DNA of 5,680 nt from an archaeon (GCA_018830205.1 JAHJSX010000008.1:1-5680); one strand, 5' to 3'. Positions 1 through 5,680 are shown, numbered from the stretch's first letter. Translations and numbers: made by a program. The notes: generated by a model from the letters alone, not told the origin.

Positions 1-170
1 GCTGGTGCAATTTCATAGTGTGAAGTCGGGTTTTTTGAAACATTTTTGCAGGGGTATATTTTTTCTACCTTGTTCTCCCTGCCCGCAAGTACGCCACATG
101 CCTCGTTTGGCCTATTTGATTTAGCGTGGTCTTCCATCTTGCGTAGATGGTTTTTACTTAGAATTATCAT
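1..170 (-). CDS. JAMM/MPN+ (Mov34/PAD-1, peptidase M67-like) metalloprotease, N-terminal part only
   Basis: This gene runs off the left edge; 56 complete codons from an ATG at 170-168 are visible, all open on the minus strand. The translation begins MIILSKNHLRKMEDHAKS and continues with PNEACGVLAGR (residues 21-31), then IYPCKN and NPTSHYEIAP. This is the N-terminal pattern of JAMM/MPN+ proteins (helix, then P-x-E-A-C-G-L-L-x-G, then P-x-x-N and a Y-E-I motif). By family knowledge, Glu23 would be the conserved active-site glutamate. The zinc-binding HxH...D part would lie beyond base 1, so catalytic competence cannot be judged. Family members remove ubiquitin-like or SAMP-type modifiers, or process sulfur-carrier proteins; the substrate here is unknown. 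The start at 170 overlaps the hisH end by 17 bases in another frame, and an in-frame TGA at 182-180 limits it upstream. ATG at 137 is possible but would remove the first helix. A weak GTGA lies about 9 bases upstream. Confidence 0.85.
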   Translation of the reverse strand, partial: MIILSKNHLRKMEDHAKSNRPNEACGVLAGRENKVEKIYPCKNVSKNPTSHYEIAP

Positions 171-768
171 TTGAAATCTTCACGAAATTCTCAAGCATTT
201 TAAGCCCAACTTTCCCGCTCTTTTCCGGGTGGAACTGCGTTGCAAAAAGCAGGTCCTTTTCAACAATTGCAGGAAATTCGATGCCATAGTCGCTCGTTGC
301 AACTGTAATGTCCTCTTCAGGCTTTGCGTAAAAGGAATGTACAAAATAGAAATAGTCGCCTGAGTTTATGCCTTGCATGAAAATGCTCTCTTTTTTGATT
401 TCAATCGAATTCCAGCCCATCTGCGGTATCTTGACGCTTTTTGGAAGGCTTACCACATTGCCTTTCATGATGTCGAGGCCCACGTGGACCCCGTCCTCCT
501 CGCTGCGCGTAAAGTAAAGCTGCATGCCAAGGCATATGCCGAAAATTGGCTTTTGGCCCGCGCTTTCGATTATGACGTCCCTGAAACCCTCAAGCCTTTT
601 CATGGCATCACCGAACGCCCCAACCCCTGGAAGAACAATCCCGTCGCTTCTTTTTACAACTTTCATGTCATCGGTTACAATGGGCTTGGCACCTCCTGCC
701 TCAAGCCCGCGGTAAACGCTTCTTAAGTTCCCAACCCCGTAATCAATGATTGCAATCTCTGGCTTCAT
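154..768 (-). CDS. hisH: Imidazole glycerol phosphate synthase, glutaminase subunit HisH
   Basis: HisH hydrolyses glutamine and passes ammonia to HisF in the fifth step of histidine synthesis. The 204-residue product has the class I (triad) glutamine amidotransferase pattern: IAIIDYGVGNLRS at the N-terminus, LPGVGAFGDAM at about 46-56, the nucleophile elbow GICLGMQ with Cys79, the PQMGWN motif near 115-120, and QFHPEKSG giving His180 and Glu182. Length matches the usual ~200 residues. I chose ATG at 768 because the protein then begins right before the conserved first strand and has a GGTGAG ribosome binding site 4 bases upstream. The reading frame extends to 816, but those 16 residues overlap the upstream gene and are not HisH-like. 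The start lies 5 bases after the CDF stop, and the 3' end overlaps the JAMM gene. Its partner hisF is separated from it by the CDF gene. Confidence 0.95.
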   Translation of the reverse strand: MKPEIAIIDYGVGNLRSVYRGLEAGGAKPIVTDDMKVVKRSDGIVLPGVGAFGDAMKRLEGFRDVIIESAGQKPIFGICLGMQLYFTRSEEDGVHVGLDIMKGNVVSLPKSVKIPQMGWNSIEIKKESIFMQGINSGDYFYFVHSFYAKPEEDITVATSDYGIEFPAIVEKDLLFATQFHPEKSGKVGLKMLENFVKISNDNSK

Positions 769-772
769 CTTT

Positions 773-778
773 CTCACC
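773..778 (-). promoter_or_regulatory. Ribosome binding site of hisH, overlapping the CDF stop codon
   Basis: Read on the minus strand this is GGTGAG, 4 bases before the hisH ATG at 768. The TGA stop codon of the CDF gene (776-774) lies inside it, so a ribosome finishing the CDF gene sits on the hisH initiation site. This favours coupled translation and decides the hisH start. Confidence 0.7.
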
Positions 779-1646
779 CGTGGTTGATATCGCACGAACC
801 CCCATCCTCGCTGCACTCGAACTGGAAGGTCGTGTGGTTTATCTTCAGCGCCCCCATTTTATCCTCAATCGTTTTTGATATCTCGCCCACCTCGCTCATT
901 TTCATGTCGCCCACGTTTATGTGTGCGCTTGCTGCATTTATATGTGAGCAGATGCTCCAGATGTGGAGGTCGTGCACGCTTTTTACTCCCGGAACGCCGA
1001 GTATAACGCTTGAAACATGCTCGAGGTCCACGTCCCTTGGCGTGCTTTCAAAGAGTATATAGACTGCCTCCCTTGTTACTCTGAGCGAGCCCACGATGAT
1101 GATTGAACCGATTAAAACGCTTACTATGGGGTCAGCGAGGGTATTTCCTGTAAAGATTATAACAATGGCCCCGACAATCACGCCGAGTGACGCGAGAGCG
1201 TCCCCAACGACATGGAGGAAAGCGCTTTTTATGTTGAGGTCATCGTGGGCATGGCCCCTGAGCCTTAACGCAACCCATAGATTCACCAGAAGGCCAAAAA
1301 CTGCAACTAGTAGCATTTCAGTGGTCTTGATTTCTGGTGGTGTGGACAACCTAACGTACGCTTCCTTAAAGATAAATAAAGAGACAACCAATAAAATAAT
1401 TCCGTTGGCAAGTGCAGCAAAGACCTCTGCCCTGTGGTAACCGAACGTCCTTGATGTGCTCGCTGGCTTCATAGCGAGCCTCAGTGCAAGAAAGCTGAAC
1501 GTCAGGGCAATGACATCTGAAAATACATGCGCCGCGTCGCTAAGGAGTGCAAGACTGTTTGAGATTACGCCCCCAATGACCTCAACAATCAGAATAAAGC
1601 CTGTAAATGCGATGACGATTTTAAGCTGTTTTTCTGTATCTTCCAA
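774..1646 (-). CDS. Cation diffusion facilitator (CDF) family metal transporter, CzcD/ZitB-like, probably Zn2+
   Basis: A membrane cation/proton antiporter that would export Zn2+ or a related divalent metal from the cytoplasm. The 290-residue product has the CDF plan of six hydrophobic segments (roughly 8-28, 34-58, 77-97, 111-128, 141-166, 172-189) and a soluble C-terminal domain. The intramembrane metal site is visible as HxxxD twice: His40/Asp44 in helix 2 and His145/Asp149 in helix 5, the pairing usual for Zn-type members. Also typical are TFGYHRAEVFAAL (67-79), a short GHAHDD loop between helices 4 and 5, and VHDLHIW (224-230) in the cytoplasmic domain. The tail ends with Cys278, Cys285 and His289. 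The start must be TTG at 1646, because the preceding in-frame codon is the hisF TAG stop and no suitable later start precedes helix 1. GGAGGT lies 10 bases upstream, inside hisF. Metal specificity is inferred. Confidence 0.92.
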   Translation of the reverse strand: MEDTEKQLKIVIAFTGFILIVEVIGGVISNSLALLSDAAHVFSDVIALTFSFLALRLAMKPASTSRTFGYHRAEVFAALANGIILLVVSLFIFKEAYVRLSTPPEIKTTEMLLVAVFGLLVNLWVALRLRGHAHDDLNIKSAFLHVVGDALASLGVIVGAIVIIFTGNTLADPIVSVLIGSIIIVGSLRVTREAVYILFESTPRDVDLEHVSSVILGVPGVKSVHDLHIWSICSHINAASAHINVGDMKMSEVGEISKTIEDKMGALKINHTTFQFECSEDGGSCDINHG

Positions 1647-2447
1647 CTATATCCTGACCTCCACTCCCTTCTTTTTTAGGTATTTCTTTATGTCCAAGAC
1701 CGTGTATTCCTTGTAATGGAATATTGAAGCCGCAAGCGCTGCGTCTGCCTTTCCATCAGTAAGTGCCTCTACAATATGGTCAAGGTTTCCTGCACCCCCG
1801 CTTGCAATTATCGGGATGTTGGTCTCTTCTGATATTGTTTTGTTGAGCGGGATGTCAAACCCTACTTTCGTGCCGTCTGCGTCCATGCTTGTGAGGAGAA
1901 TTTCCCCGGCCCCAAGCCTCTCGACTTCCTTTGCCCACCAGATGGCGTCTATGCCGGTCTCCTTTCTTCCGCCATAGACATAGACTTCAAACCAGCATTT
2001 GCCCTCGGGCGTGTCTATTGTTATTTTGTCTTCACTCTCAGAATAGACCCTCTTTGCGTCTATGGCCGAAACAATGCACTGGGAACCGAATTTTTTTGCG
2101 CCCTCGCTTATGATTTTTGGGTTTTTCACGGCCGCCGTGTTTATGCCAATCTTGTCTGCGCCTGATTTCAAAATCCTCCTGATGTCCTCAACAGTGCTTA
2201 TGCCGCCACCAACCGTCAGAGGTATAAATACCTGGTCTGCGGTCTTTTCCACGATTTCAACCATCGTCTTTCGGCCATCAGGAGATGCGCTTATATCAAG
2301 ATAGACGATTTCATCCGCACCCTGCTCATCATACATCCTGGCAAGCTCAACGGGGTCCCCTGCATCCCTCAGATTTTTGAAGTGGACGCCCTTTACTACC
2401 CGGCCGTCCTTTACGTCAAGGCAGGGGATTATTCTCTTCGCAAGCAT
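1647..2447 (-). CDS. hisF: Imidazole glycerol phosphate synthase, cyclase subunit HisF
   Basis: HisF uses ammonia from HisH to convert PRFAR to imidazole glycerol phosphate and AICAR, linking histidine and purine synthesis; the complex is cytoplasmic. The 266-residue product is a complete (beta/alpha)8 barrel of normal length. It begins MLAKRIIPCLDVKDGRVVKG, with catalytic Asp11 and Asp130 (VSAIDAKR) in the expected places. Phosphate-binding loops appear as LTVGGGIST (77-85), GINTAAV and IIASGGAGN (213-221), and LLTSMDADGT (184-193) is the usual strand-6 motif. The ATG at 2447 overlaps the oxidoreductase TAA by one base (TAATG), which suggests termination-reinitiation; the upstream GGGGTC is only a weak ribosome binding site. 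The gene ends with TAG, and the following codon starts the CDF gene in the same frame. Confidence 0.96.
   Translation of the reverse strand: MLAKRIIPCLDVKDGRVVKGVHFKNLRDAGDPVELARMYDEQGADEIVYLDISASPDGRKTMVEIVEKTADQVFIPLTVGGGISTVEDIRRILKSGADKIGINTAAVKNPKIISEGAKKFGSQCIVSAIDAKRVYSESEDKITIDTPEGKCWFEVYVYGGRKETGIDAIWWAKEVERLGAGEILLTSMDADGTKVGFDIPLNKTISEETNIPIIASGGAGNLDHIVEALTDGKADAALAASIFHYKEYTVLDIKKYLKKKGVEVRI
1657..1662 (-). promoter_or_regulatory. Shine-Dalgarno sequence for the TTG-started CDF gene
   Basis: Minus-strand GGAGGT inside the last codons of hisF, 10 bases before the TTG at 1646. The spacing is slightly long, but this is the best ribosome-binding match in the leftward cluster and supports separate initiation at the unusual start codon. 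Confidence 0.55.
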
Positions 2448-3784
2448 TATAAGACCCCGTCCTCTCTCATGAATTTTAGGCAGTCAAGAACTGAATATGA
2501 TGCACGGGTTATGCCCATGCTGTTGGTATTTGTGTCGGTGCCGACTAGGTACAGCCCATTGATTGGACTTTTTGGTGAGGGGATGAAACCATCAATGACT
2601 GGTGTGGCTTTCTCAGGTACAGCAACCTGGAAATGCTCCATCTCTACCTGTTTTTCAATGTTTGGCAGGGCATTGTAGATGGTATCAAGGGCACTTTTGC
2701 GCTCTTTTTTGATATCGTCCTCTATCACAAATGCAAAACCGACCAACTGTTTCCCTTTTGGCGCCAGCTGAGAATCGAAATTGGAGGTTGGCATCGCCCA
2801 GTATGGTTTCCCCTCCTCGAACCATATCTCTGAGCCCATGTAATCAAATTCCTTCACCTTGGATTTTAGGCCCAGCCAAACAGAGAGGGCTTTCGTCTGT
2901 TTTATCCGTTTTAAATCTTCAACATACTCTGGAGGTAAAGCAGAGTCGACCATGTTCGGGAGGTCTTTAACATACCCTGAATAAACAACCATATCCGAAT
3001 CATAGGAGTCTTTTGATGTCCCTACCCCTTTAACATGGCCGTCTTCGACGTGAATGCTGGTCACGGGTTCTTCCAGTCTTATATCAACCAGGTTCTTTGG
3101 CAGAGAGTATTCTGCCGACTTCACAATTGCATCAACACCGCCGCGCGGATAGCACTGGTTATGTGCCCCGTCATGGCGTGCGAGCCTCGTGAACCTCGAA
3201 AATTGCTCCCTTGATCCAAGCTTTGTCTCTTCCACATAGCCGCTGCCCCTGAGTATCCTCCAGAGGGGCGTCTCCTTCGAGCTTCGGCCGCTCAGGAAAG
3301 GGCATATTGCATCTATGAATTTTAGGGTCTTTTCAGATAGAGTGAAATCACTCATAAAATCATGAACAGAGATTTTCAGGTTGCTACCATCTGTCAGGGT
3401 CAGGGCCATCGCCTTGGTTATTGCTTGAACCAATGAAAGCCTATCTCTTCTCGGCAGGATATCAAACATCATCCATTCTTTTAATGTGTATGGAAAATCT
3501 GAAAACTTATCATGAGTTCTGACATGATATTTTTCGTGGGGTATGAACTGGGGTACAATATCGAAGTACTCATCCATCAGCTTTACAAGCGGGCCGTCCT
3601 CGAGTGCAGTAATCGCGTGAGGACCTATATCTACTTTATATCCCTCGACATCATAGCTTCGTGCAAGCCCTCCGATGTGCCTACCTTTTTCGATAATCAA
3701 CACTCTCTTTCTGTTCTTGCTTAAAGCCAGGGCAGAAAGAAGGCCGCTTATGCCGGCGCCAACAACTATTGCATCATACTTCAT
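2447..3784 (-). CDS. FAD-dependent oxidoreductase, phytoene desaturase / protoporphyrinogen oxidase / amine oxidase superfamily
   Basis: Predicted flavoprotein of 445 residues, substrate unknown. The N-terminus MKYDAIVVGAGISGLLSALA carries the GxGxxG dinucleotide-binding loop (9-14), followed by an acidic residue at the end of strand 2 (Glu32) and RHIGGLARSYDVEGYKVDIG (35-54), the second FAD contact typical of this superfamily. The C-terminus has INGLYLVGTDTNTNSMGITR (408-427), corresponding to the final FAD-binding stretch. The middle (about 80-330) is the substrate region and gives no recognisable signature of a particular enzyme. I see no signal peptide or clear transmembrane helix. ATG at 3784 is preferred: GAGGT lies 6 bases upstream, whereas an in-frame TTG at 3790 directly abuts that site. 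It is first in the leftward cluster and joins hisF by a one-base overlap. A role in isoprenoid/carotenoid or tetrapyrrole metabolism is possible from the family, but nothing in the neighbourhood supports it. Confidence 0.88.
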   Translation of the reverse strand: MKYDAIVVGAGISGLLSALALSKNRKRVLIIEKGRHIGGLARSYDVEGYKVDIGPHAITALEDGPLVKLMDEYFDIVPQFIPHEKYHVRTHDKFSDFPYTLKEWMMFDILPRRDRLSLVQAITKAMALTLTDGSNLKISVHDFMSDFTLSEKTLKFIDAICPFLSGRSSKETPLWRILRGSGYVEETKLGSREQFSRFTRLARHDGAHNQCYPRGGVDAIVKSAEYSLPKNLVDIRLEEPVTSIHVEDGHVKGVGTSKDSYDSDMVVYSGYVKDLPNMVDSALPPEYVEDLKRIKQTKALSVWLGLKSKVKEFDYMGSEIWFEEGKPYWAMPTSNFDSQLAPKGKQLVGFAFVIEDDIKKERKSALDTIYNALPNIEKQVEMEHFQVAVPEKATPVIDGFIPSPKSPINGLYLVGTDTNTNSMGITRASYSVLDCLKFMREDGVL

Positions 3785-3790
3785 GCGCAA

Positions 3791-3795
3791 ACCTC
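3791..3795 (-). promoter_or_regulatory. Ribosome binding site of the oxidoreductase gene
   Basis: Minus-strand GAGGT, 6 bases before ATG at 3784. It decides for this ATG over the TTG at 3790, which would have no spacing from it. Confidence 0.6.
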
Positions 3796-3818
3796 GCGAT
3801 TGTTATCTTAGTAAAACA

Positions 3819-3826
3819 TATTTAAA
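3819..3826. promoter_or_regulatory. Candidate archaeal TATA box, possibly shared by both divergent operons
   Basis: The only intergenic space (3785-3862) contains TATTTAAA on the plus strand, which reads TTTAAATA on the minus strand, close to an archaeal TATA box either way. Its centre is about 40 bases from each start codon (3863 and 3784). With the usual 25-base distance, transcription would begin near 3848 rightward and 3797 leftward, leaving short leaders of about 13-15 bases that just contain each ribosome binding site. On the plus strand the purine/A-rich GTAAAA at 3811-3816 could be a BRE element; the minus side has no clear one. Assignment rests on pattern and spacing only. Confidence 0.5.
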
Positions 3827-3852
3827 GCATATCCTTATAGATTTAATGGTAA

Positions 3853-3858
3853 GGTGAT
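3853..3858 (+). promoter_or_regulatory. Ribosome binding site of purS
   Basis: GGTGAT, 4 bases before GTG at 3863, matching the 16S rRNA 3' end well. It overlaps an alternative in-frame GTG at 3854, which makes 3863 the better start. Confidence 0.6.
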
Positions 3859-3862
3859 AGAC

Positions 3863-4090
3863 GTGCTTTTTGAAGTAAGAATCGCATACAAGCCAAGAGT
3901 TCAGGATTCAGAAGGAGAATCTGCGCTTAAAGGATTGCAGACACTAGGGTTTAAGAATGTTGAAAGTGTGGGGACTGCAAAGGTATACAGAATTGAAGGA
4001 GACCATTCAAAAGAAGAAATAGAGGAAATGTGCAAACGCCTGCTGGCAAATCCAGTAAGTCAAAACTTTGAGATTGAGGAAATTGAATGA
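3863..4090 (+). CDS. purS: Phosphoribosylformylglycinamidine synthase subunit PurS
   Basis: PurS is the small dimeric subunit that bridges PurL and PurQ in the FGAM synthase complex (fourth step of purine synthesis). The 75-residue product starts LFEVRIAYKPRVQDSEGESA, the first strand and the D-x-x-G turn of the family, followed by ALKGLQTLGF (the first helix), a second strand region ending KVYRIEG, and the closing LLANPVSQNFEIEEIE, a hallmark of PurS. Length agrees with the usual 75-85 residues. GTG at 3863 is chosen because GGTGAT precedes it by 4 bases; GTG at 3854 would add three residues but lacks a ribosome binding site, and an ATG at 3846 is closed by a stop after three codons. The stop TGA overlaps the purL start (ATGA), so the two are co-translated. 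Confidence 0.92.
   Translation: MLFEVRIAYKPRVQDSEGESALKGLQTLGFKNVESVGTAKVYRIEGDHSKEEIEEMCKRLLANPVSQNFEIEEIE
4076..4079 (+). promoter_or_regulatory. Ribosome binding site of purL
   Basis: GAGG inside the last codons of purS, 7 bases before ATG at 4087. Together with the ATGA overlap it fixes the purL start. Confidence 0.5.
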
Positions 4091-5680
4091 GTAGTGTGAC
4101 CCATATCAATCTCCTAGACGCAAGTGAAGAGAAGCTTTTGGAGATAAGCAGGGAGGGGCAGCTGGCTCTCAATTTGATTGAGATGAAAACAATAAAAGAA
4201 CATTACGGGAAAATGGGGCGGAATCCAACCGACGTAGAGCTTGAAACTTTTGCACAGACCTGGTCTGAGCACTGTATGCACAAGACATTCTGTGGAAACA
4301 TAACTACAGAGGACGGTAAAATTGAAAACCTTCTGAAGAGCACGGTTGCAAGGGTTACCAGAGAGTTGAACCATCCGTGGTGTTTTTCTGTTTTTGTTGA
4401 CAATGCCGGCATTGTCGATTTTGAAGGCGATATTGCTCTTGCCTTTAAGGTGGAGACGCACAACCACCCTTCTGCCCTTGAACCCTTTGGCGGTGCTGCG
4501 ACGGGCGTTGGCGGAGTTATAAGGGATGTACTGGGCGTTTGGGGTGAACCTATTGCCAATACAAATGTACTTTGTTTCGGGCCGCTTGACATGCCCTACG
4601 AGGAAGTCCCGCAGGGTACAAAGCATCCGCGATTTATCTACACCTACGTCGTGGACGGAATAGGCACGTATGGGAATAACATGGGCATCCCCACAGTAAA
4701 CGGGGCGATATTCTTTGATGAAAGCTATACAACGAACCCGCTTGTGTACTGCGGTACGGTGGGACTTGTACCAAAAAGTAAATACGTAAAAAATATAAAG
4801 CCAGGGGACATCGCACTTCTTGTAGGCGGGAAGACAGGGAGAGACGGCATACACGGTGTGACGTTTGCCTCACTTGAGCTTGATGAAAAATCCGAGGACA
4901 CATCAACGACTGCAGTGCAAATCGGGAACCCCCTCTTAGAGGAAAAAATAAAAAGAGGAGTACTGCAGCTAAGGGATGAGGGGCTTGGTTCTGCCATCAC
5001 AGACCTTGGTGGTGGGGGGCTATCATCGGCAATCGGGGAAATGGCGCACGGGGCAAATTGTGGAATAAGGATATTTCTGGAACGTGTTCCATTGAAATAT
5101 CCGAATATGGCCCCATGGGAGATTTGGATATCTGAGTCCCAGGAGCGCATGCTTATTGCAGTCCCTGAAAAAAATCTCAAAGGGGCGCTTGAGATATTCA
5201 AGGACGAGGACGTGGAGGCGACCCCTATTGGCGAGTTCACAAAAGACAGTAGGCTGAAAATAGAGTTCAATGGGGATGTTGCAGCAGATATGAACCTTGA
5301 CTTTTTGTTTGGAGATATTTCAAAAGCAGAAAGGAGGGCATTGTGGAAAAAGCCAGACTTTCCAGAACCGGATTTTGCGATGCCTGATGACCTTACAAAT
5401 GACCTGCTTGCGATTCTTGCGTCCCCCAACGTTGCAAGCAAGGAGTCGGTTATCAGGACATACGACCATGAGGTCAAGGCCATGAGCGTAATAAAACCAC
5501 TGCAGGGCGTGGAAAATGATTCACCTGGAGACGCAGCGGTGATGAAGCCTCTTTTTGACTCATGGAAGGGGGTTGTCATCTCAAACGGCCTCAACCCGGA
5601 ATATGGAAAAATAGACCCGTATCACATGGCGGCGTCTGCAATAGATGAGGCCATAAGAAACAATGTGGCTGTAGGCGGAC
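4087..5680 (+). CDS. purL: Phosphoribosylformylglycinamidine synthase subunit PurL, C-terminal part beyond the window
   Basis: PurL is the ATP-dependent synthetase subunit that converts FGAR and ammonia (from PurQ) to FGAM in the cytoplasm. The frame is open without interruption for 531 codons to the right edge. Recognisable in order: FAQTWSEHC (55-63) with the conserved catalytic-region His62; KVETHNHPSALEPFGGAATG (121-140), the nucleotide/substrate-binding block; VGGKTGRDGIHGVTFAS (252 onward); ITDLGGGGLSSAIGEMA (304-320); and WISESQERML (347-356), the SESQER signature of the AIR-synthase-like fold. From about 480 the second half-repeat begins (PGDAAVMKP). Free-standing PurL proteins are commonly 600-770 residues, so roughly the last quarter is missing from view. 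It has no fused amidotransferase in the visible part, consistent with the separate PurS next to it; purQ is not in this window. ATG at 4087 overlaps the purS stop. Confidence 0.95.
   Translation, partial: MSSVTHINLLDASEEKLLEISREGQLALNLIEMKTIKEHYGKMGRNPTDVELETFAQTWSEHCMHKTFCGNITTEDGKIENLLKSTVARVTRELNHPWCFSVFVDNAGIVDFEGDIALAFKVETHNHPSALEPFGGAATGVGGVIRDVLGVWGEPIANTNVLCFGPLDMPYEEVPQGTKHPRFIYTYVVDGIGTYGNNMGIPTVNGAIFFDESYTTNPLVYCGTVGLVPKSKYVKNIKPGDIALLVGGKTGRDGIHGVTFASLELDEKSEDTSTTAVQIGNPLLEEKIKRGVLQLRDEGLGSAITDLGGGGLSSAIGEMAHGANCGIRIFLERVPLKYPNMAPWEIWISESQERMLIAVPEKNLKGALEIFKDEDVEATPIGEFTKDSRLKIEFNGDVAADMNLDFLFGDISKAERRALWKKPDFPEPDFAMPDDLTNDLLAILASPNVASKESVIRTYDHEVKAMSVIKPLQGVENDSPGDAAVMKPLFDSWKGVVISNGLNPEYGKIDPYHMAASAIDEAIRNNVAVGG

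Larger units (their letters stand above)
3785..3862. other. Divergent intergenic region between the leftward and rightward operons
   Basis: These 78 bases are the only gap of any size. They contain the two ribosome binding sites and the central A/T-rich TATTTAAA element. I see no long inverted repeat that would be a clear operator and no terminator or RNA gene. An additional A/T-rich stretch CTTATAGATTTAA at about 3834-3846 could be a second TATA-like element for the minus strand. Confidence 0.7.

Noticed and set aside
2..124. Plus-strand open frame of 40 codons at the left edge ending in TAG
   Set aside because: Composition and residues resemble no family, and it is antisense to the well-supported JAMM frame.
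84..143. CGCAAG at 84-89 can pair with CTTGCG at 138-143, competing with the hairpin above like an antiterminator
   Set aside because: There is no downstream plus-strand gene to regulate, and the region is coding on the minus strand; a 6-base match over this distance is expected by chance.
134..155. Hairpin CCATCT-TGCGT-AGATGG followed by TTTTT on the plus strand, resembling an intrinsic terminator
   Set aside because: It lies inside the N-terminal codons of the minus-strand JAMM gene, and no convincing plus-strand gene ends there. A short stem of this kind is likely chance.
373..726. Plus-strand open frame of 117 codons opposite hisH
   Set aside because: Antisense to a complete hisH with its catalytic triad; no domain is recognisable.
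769..816. 16-residue N-terminal extension of HisH
   Set aside because: It lies within the CDF coding end, lacks a ribosome binding site, and precedes the conserved HisH N-terminus; ATG at 768 has GGTGAG in place.
4114..4854. Minus-strand open frame (246 codons) antisense to purL
   Set aside because: Same reason: it mirrors conserved purL codons, has no ribosome binding site or recognisable domain, and overlaps another antisense frame.
4725..5594. Long minus-strand open frame (289 codons) antisense to purL
   Set aside because: It is fully opposite a purL frame with all expected motifs. The translation is Ser/Phe/Pro-rich and family-less, a typical codon-bias shadow.

Overview
This window is a compact, gene-dense stretch with no empty region longer than about 80 bases. 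It holds two divergent gene clusters that face away from a short intergenic region at about 3785-3862. The source is most likely an archaeon, probably euryarchaeal. The reasons are an archaeal-style TATA element (TATTTAAA) between the clusters, GGTGA/GAGG-type ribosome binding sites, stand-alone PurS beside a PurL without a fused amidotransferase, and a small JAMM-type protein in the operon. This assignment is inference; a bacterial host is not excluded.

The leftward (minus-strand) cluster reads, in transcription order: an FAD-dependent oxidoreductase of the phytoene desaturase/amine oxidase superfamily (3784-2447), hisF (2447-1647), a cation diffusion facilitator (CDF) metal transporter (1646-774), hisH (768-154), and the first 56 codons of a JAMM/MPN+ metalloprotease-like gene (170 to beyond base 1). 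The genes are packed with junctions of a 1-base overlap, direct abutment, a 5-base gap and a 17-base overlap, so they look like one transcript with coupled translation. HisF and HisH are the two subunits of imidazole glycerol phosphate synthase, yet here a membrane metal exporter is encoded between them.

The rightward (plus-strand) cluster is purS (3863-4090) followed by purL (4087 to beyond 5680), joined by an ATGA overlap. These encode two parts of phosphoribosylformylglycinamidine (FGAM) synthase. PurL is open from its start to the window edge (531 codons) with no frameshift, but its C-terminal part is missing.

The two clusters are metabolically linked: HisF/HisH releases AICAR, an intermediate of the purine pathway that PurS/PurL serve. 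The most unusual features are (i) hisF and the CDF gene lying in the same reading frame, separated only by a TAG codon and followed by a TTG start, (ii) the CDF gene splitting the hisF/hisH pair, (iii) the edge-truncated JAMM gene overlapping the end of hisH, and (iv) an oxidoreductase of unknown substrate heading a histidine operon. I see no mobile element, CRISPR array, tRNA or rRNA here. I did not find clear evidence for a wholly new system.
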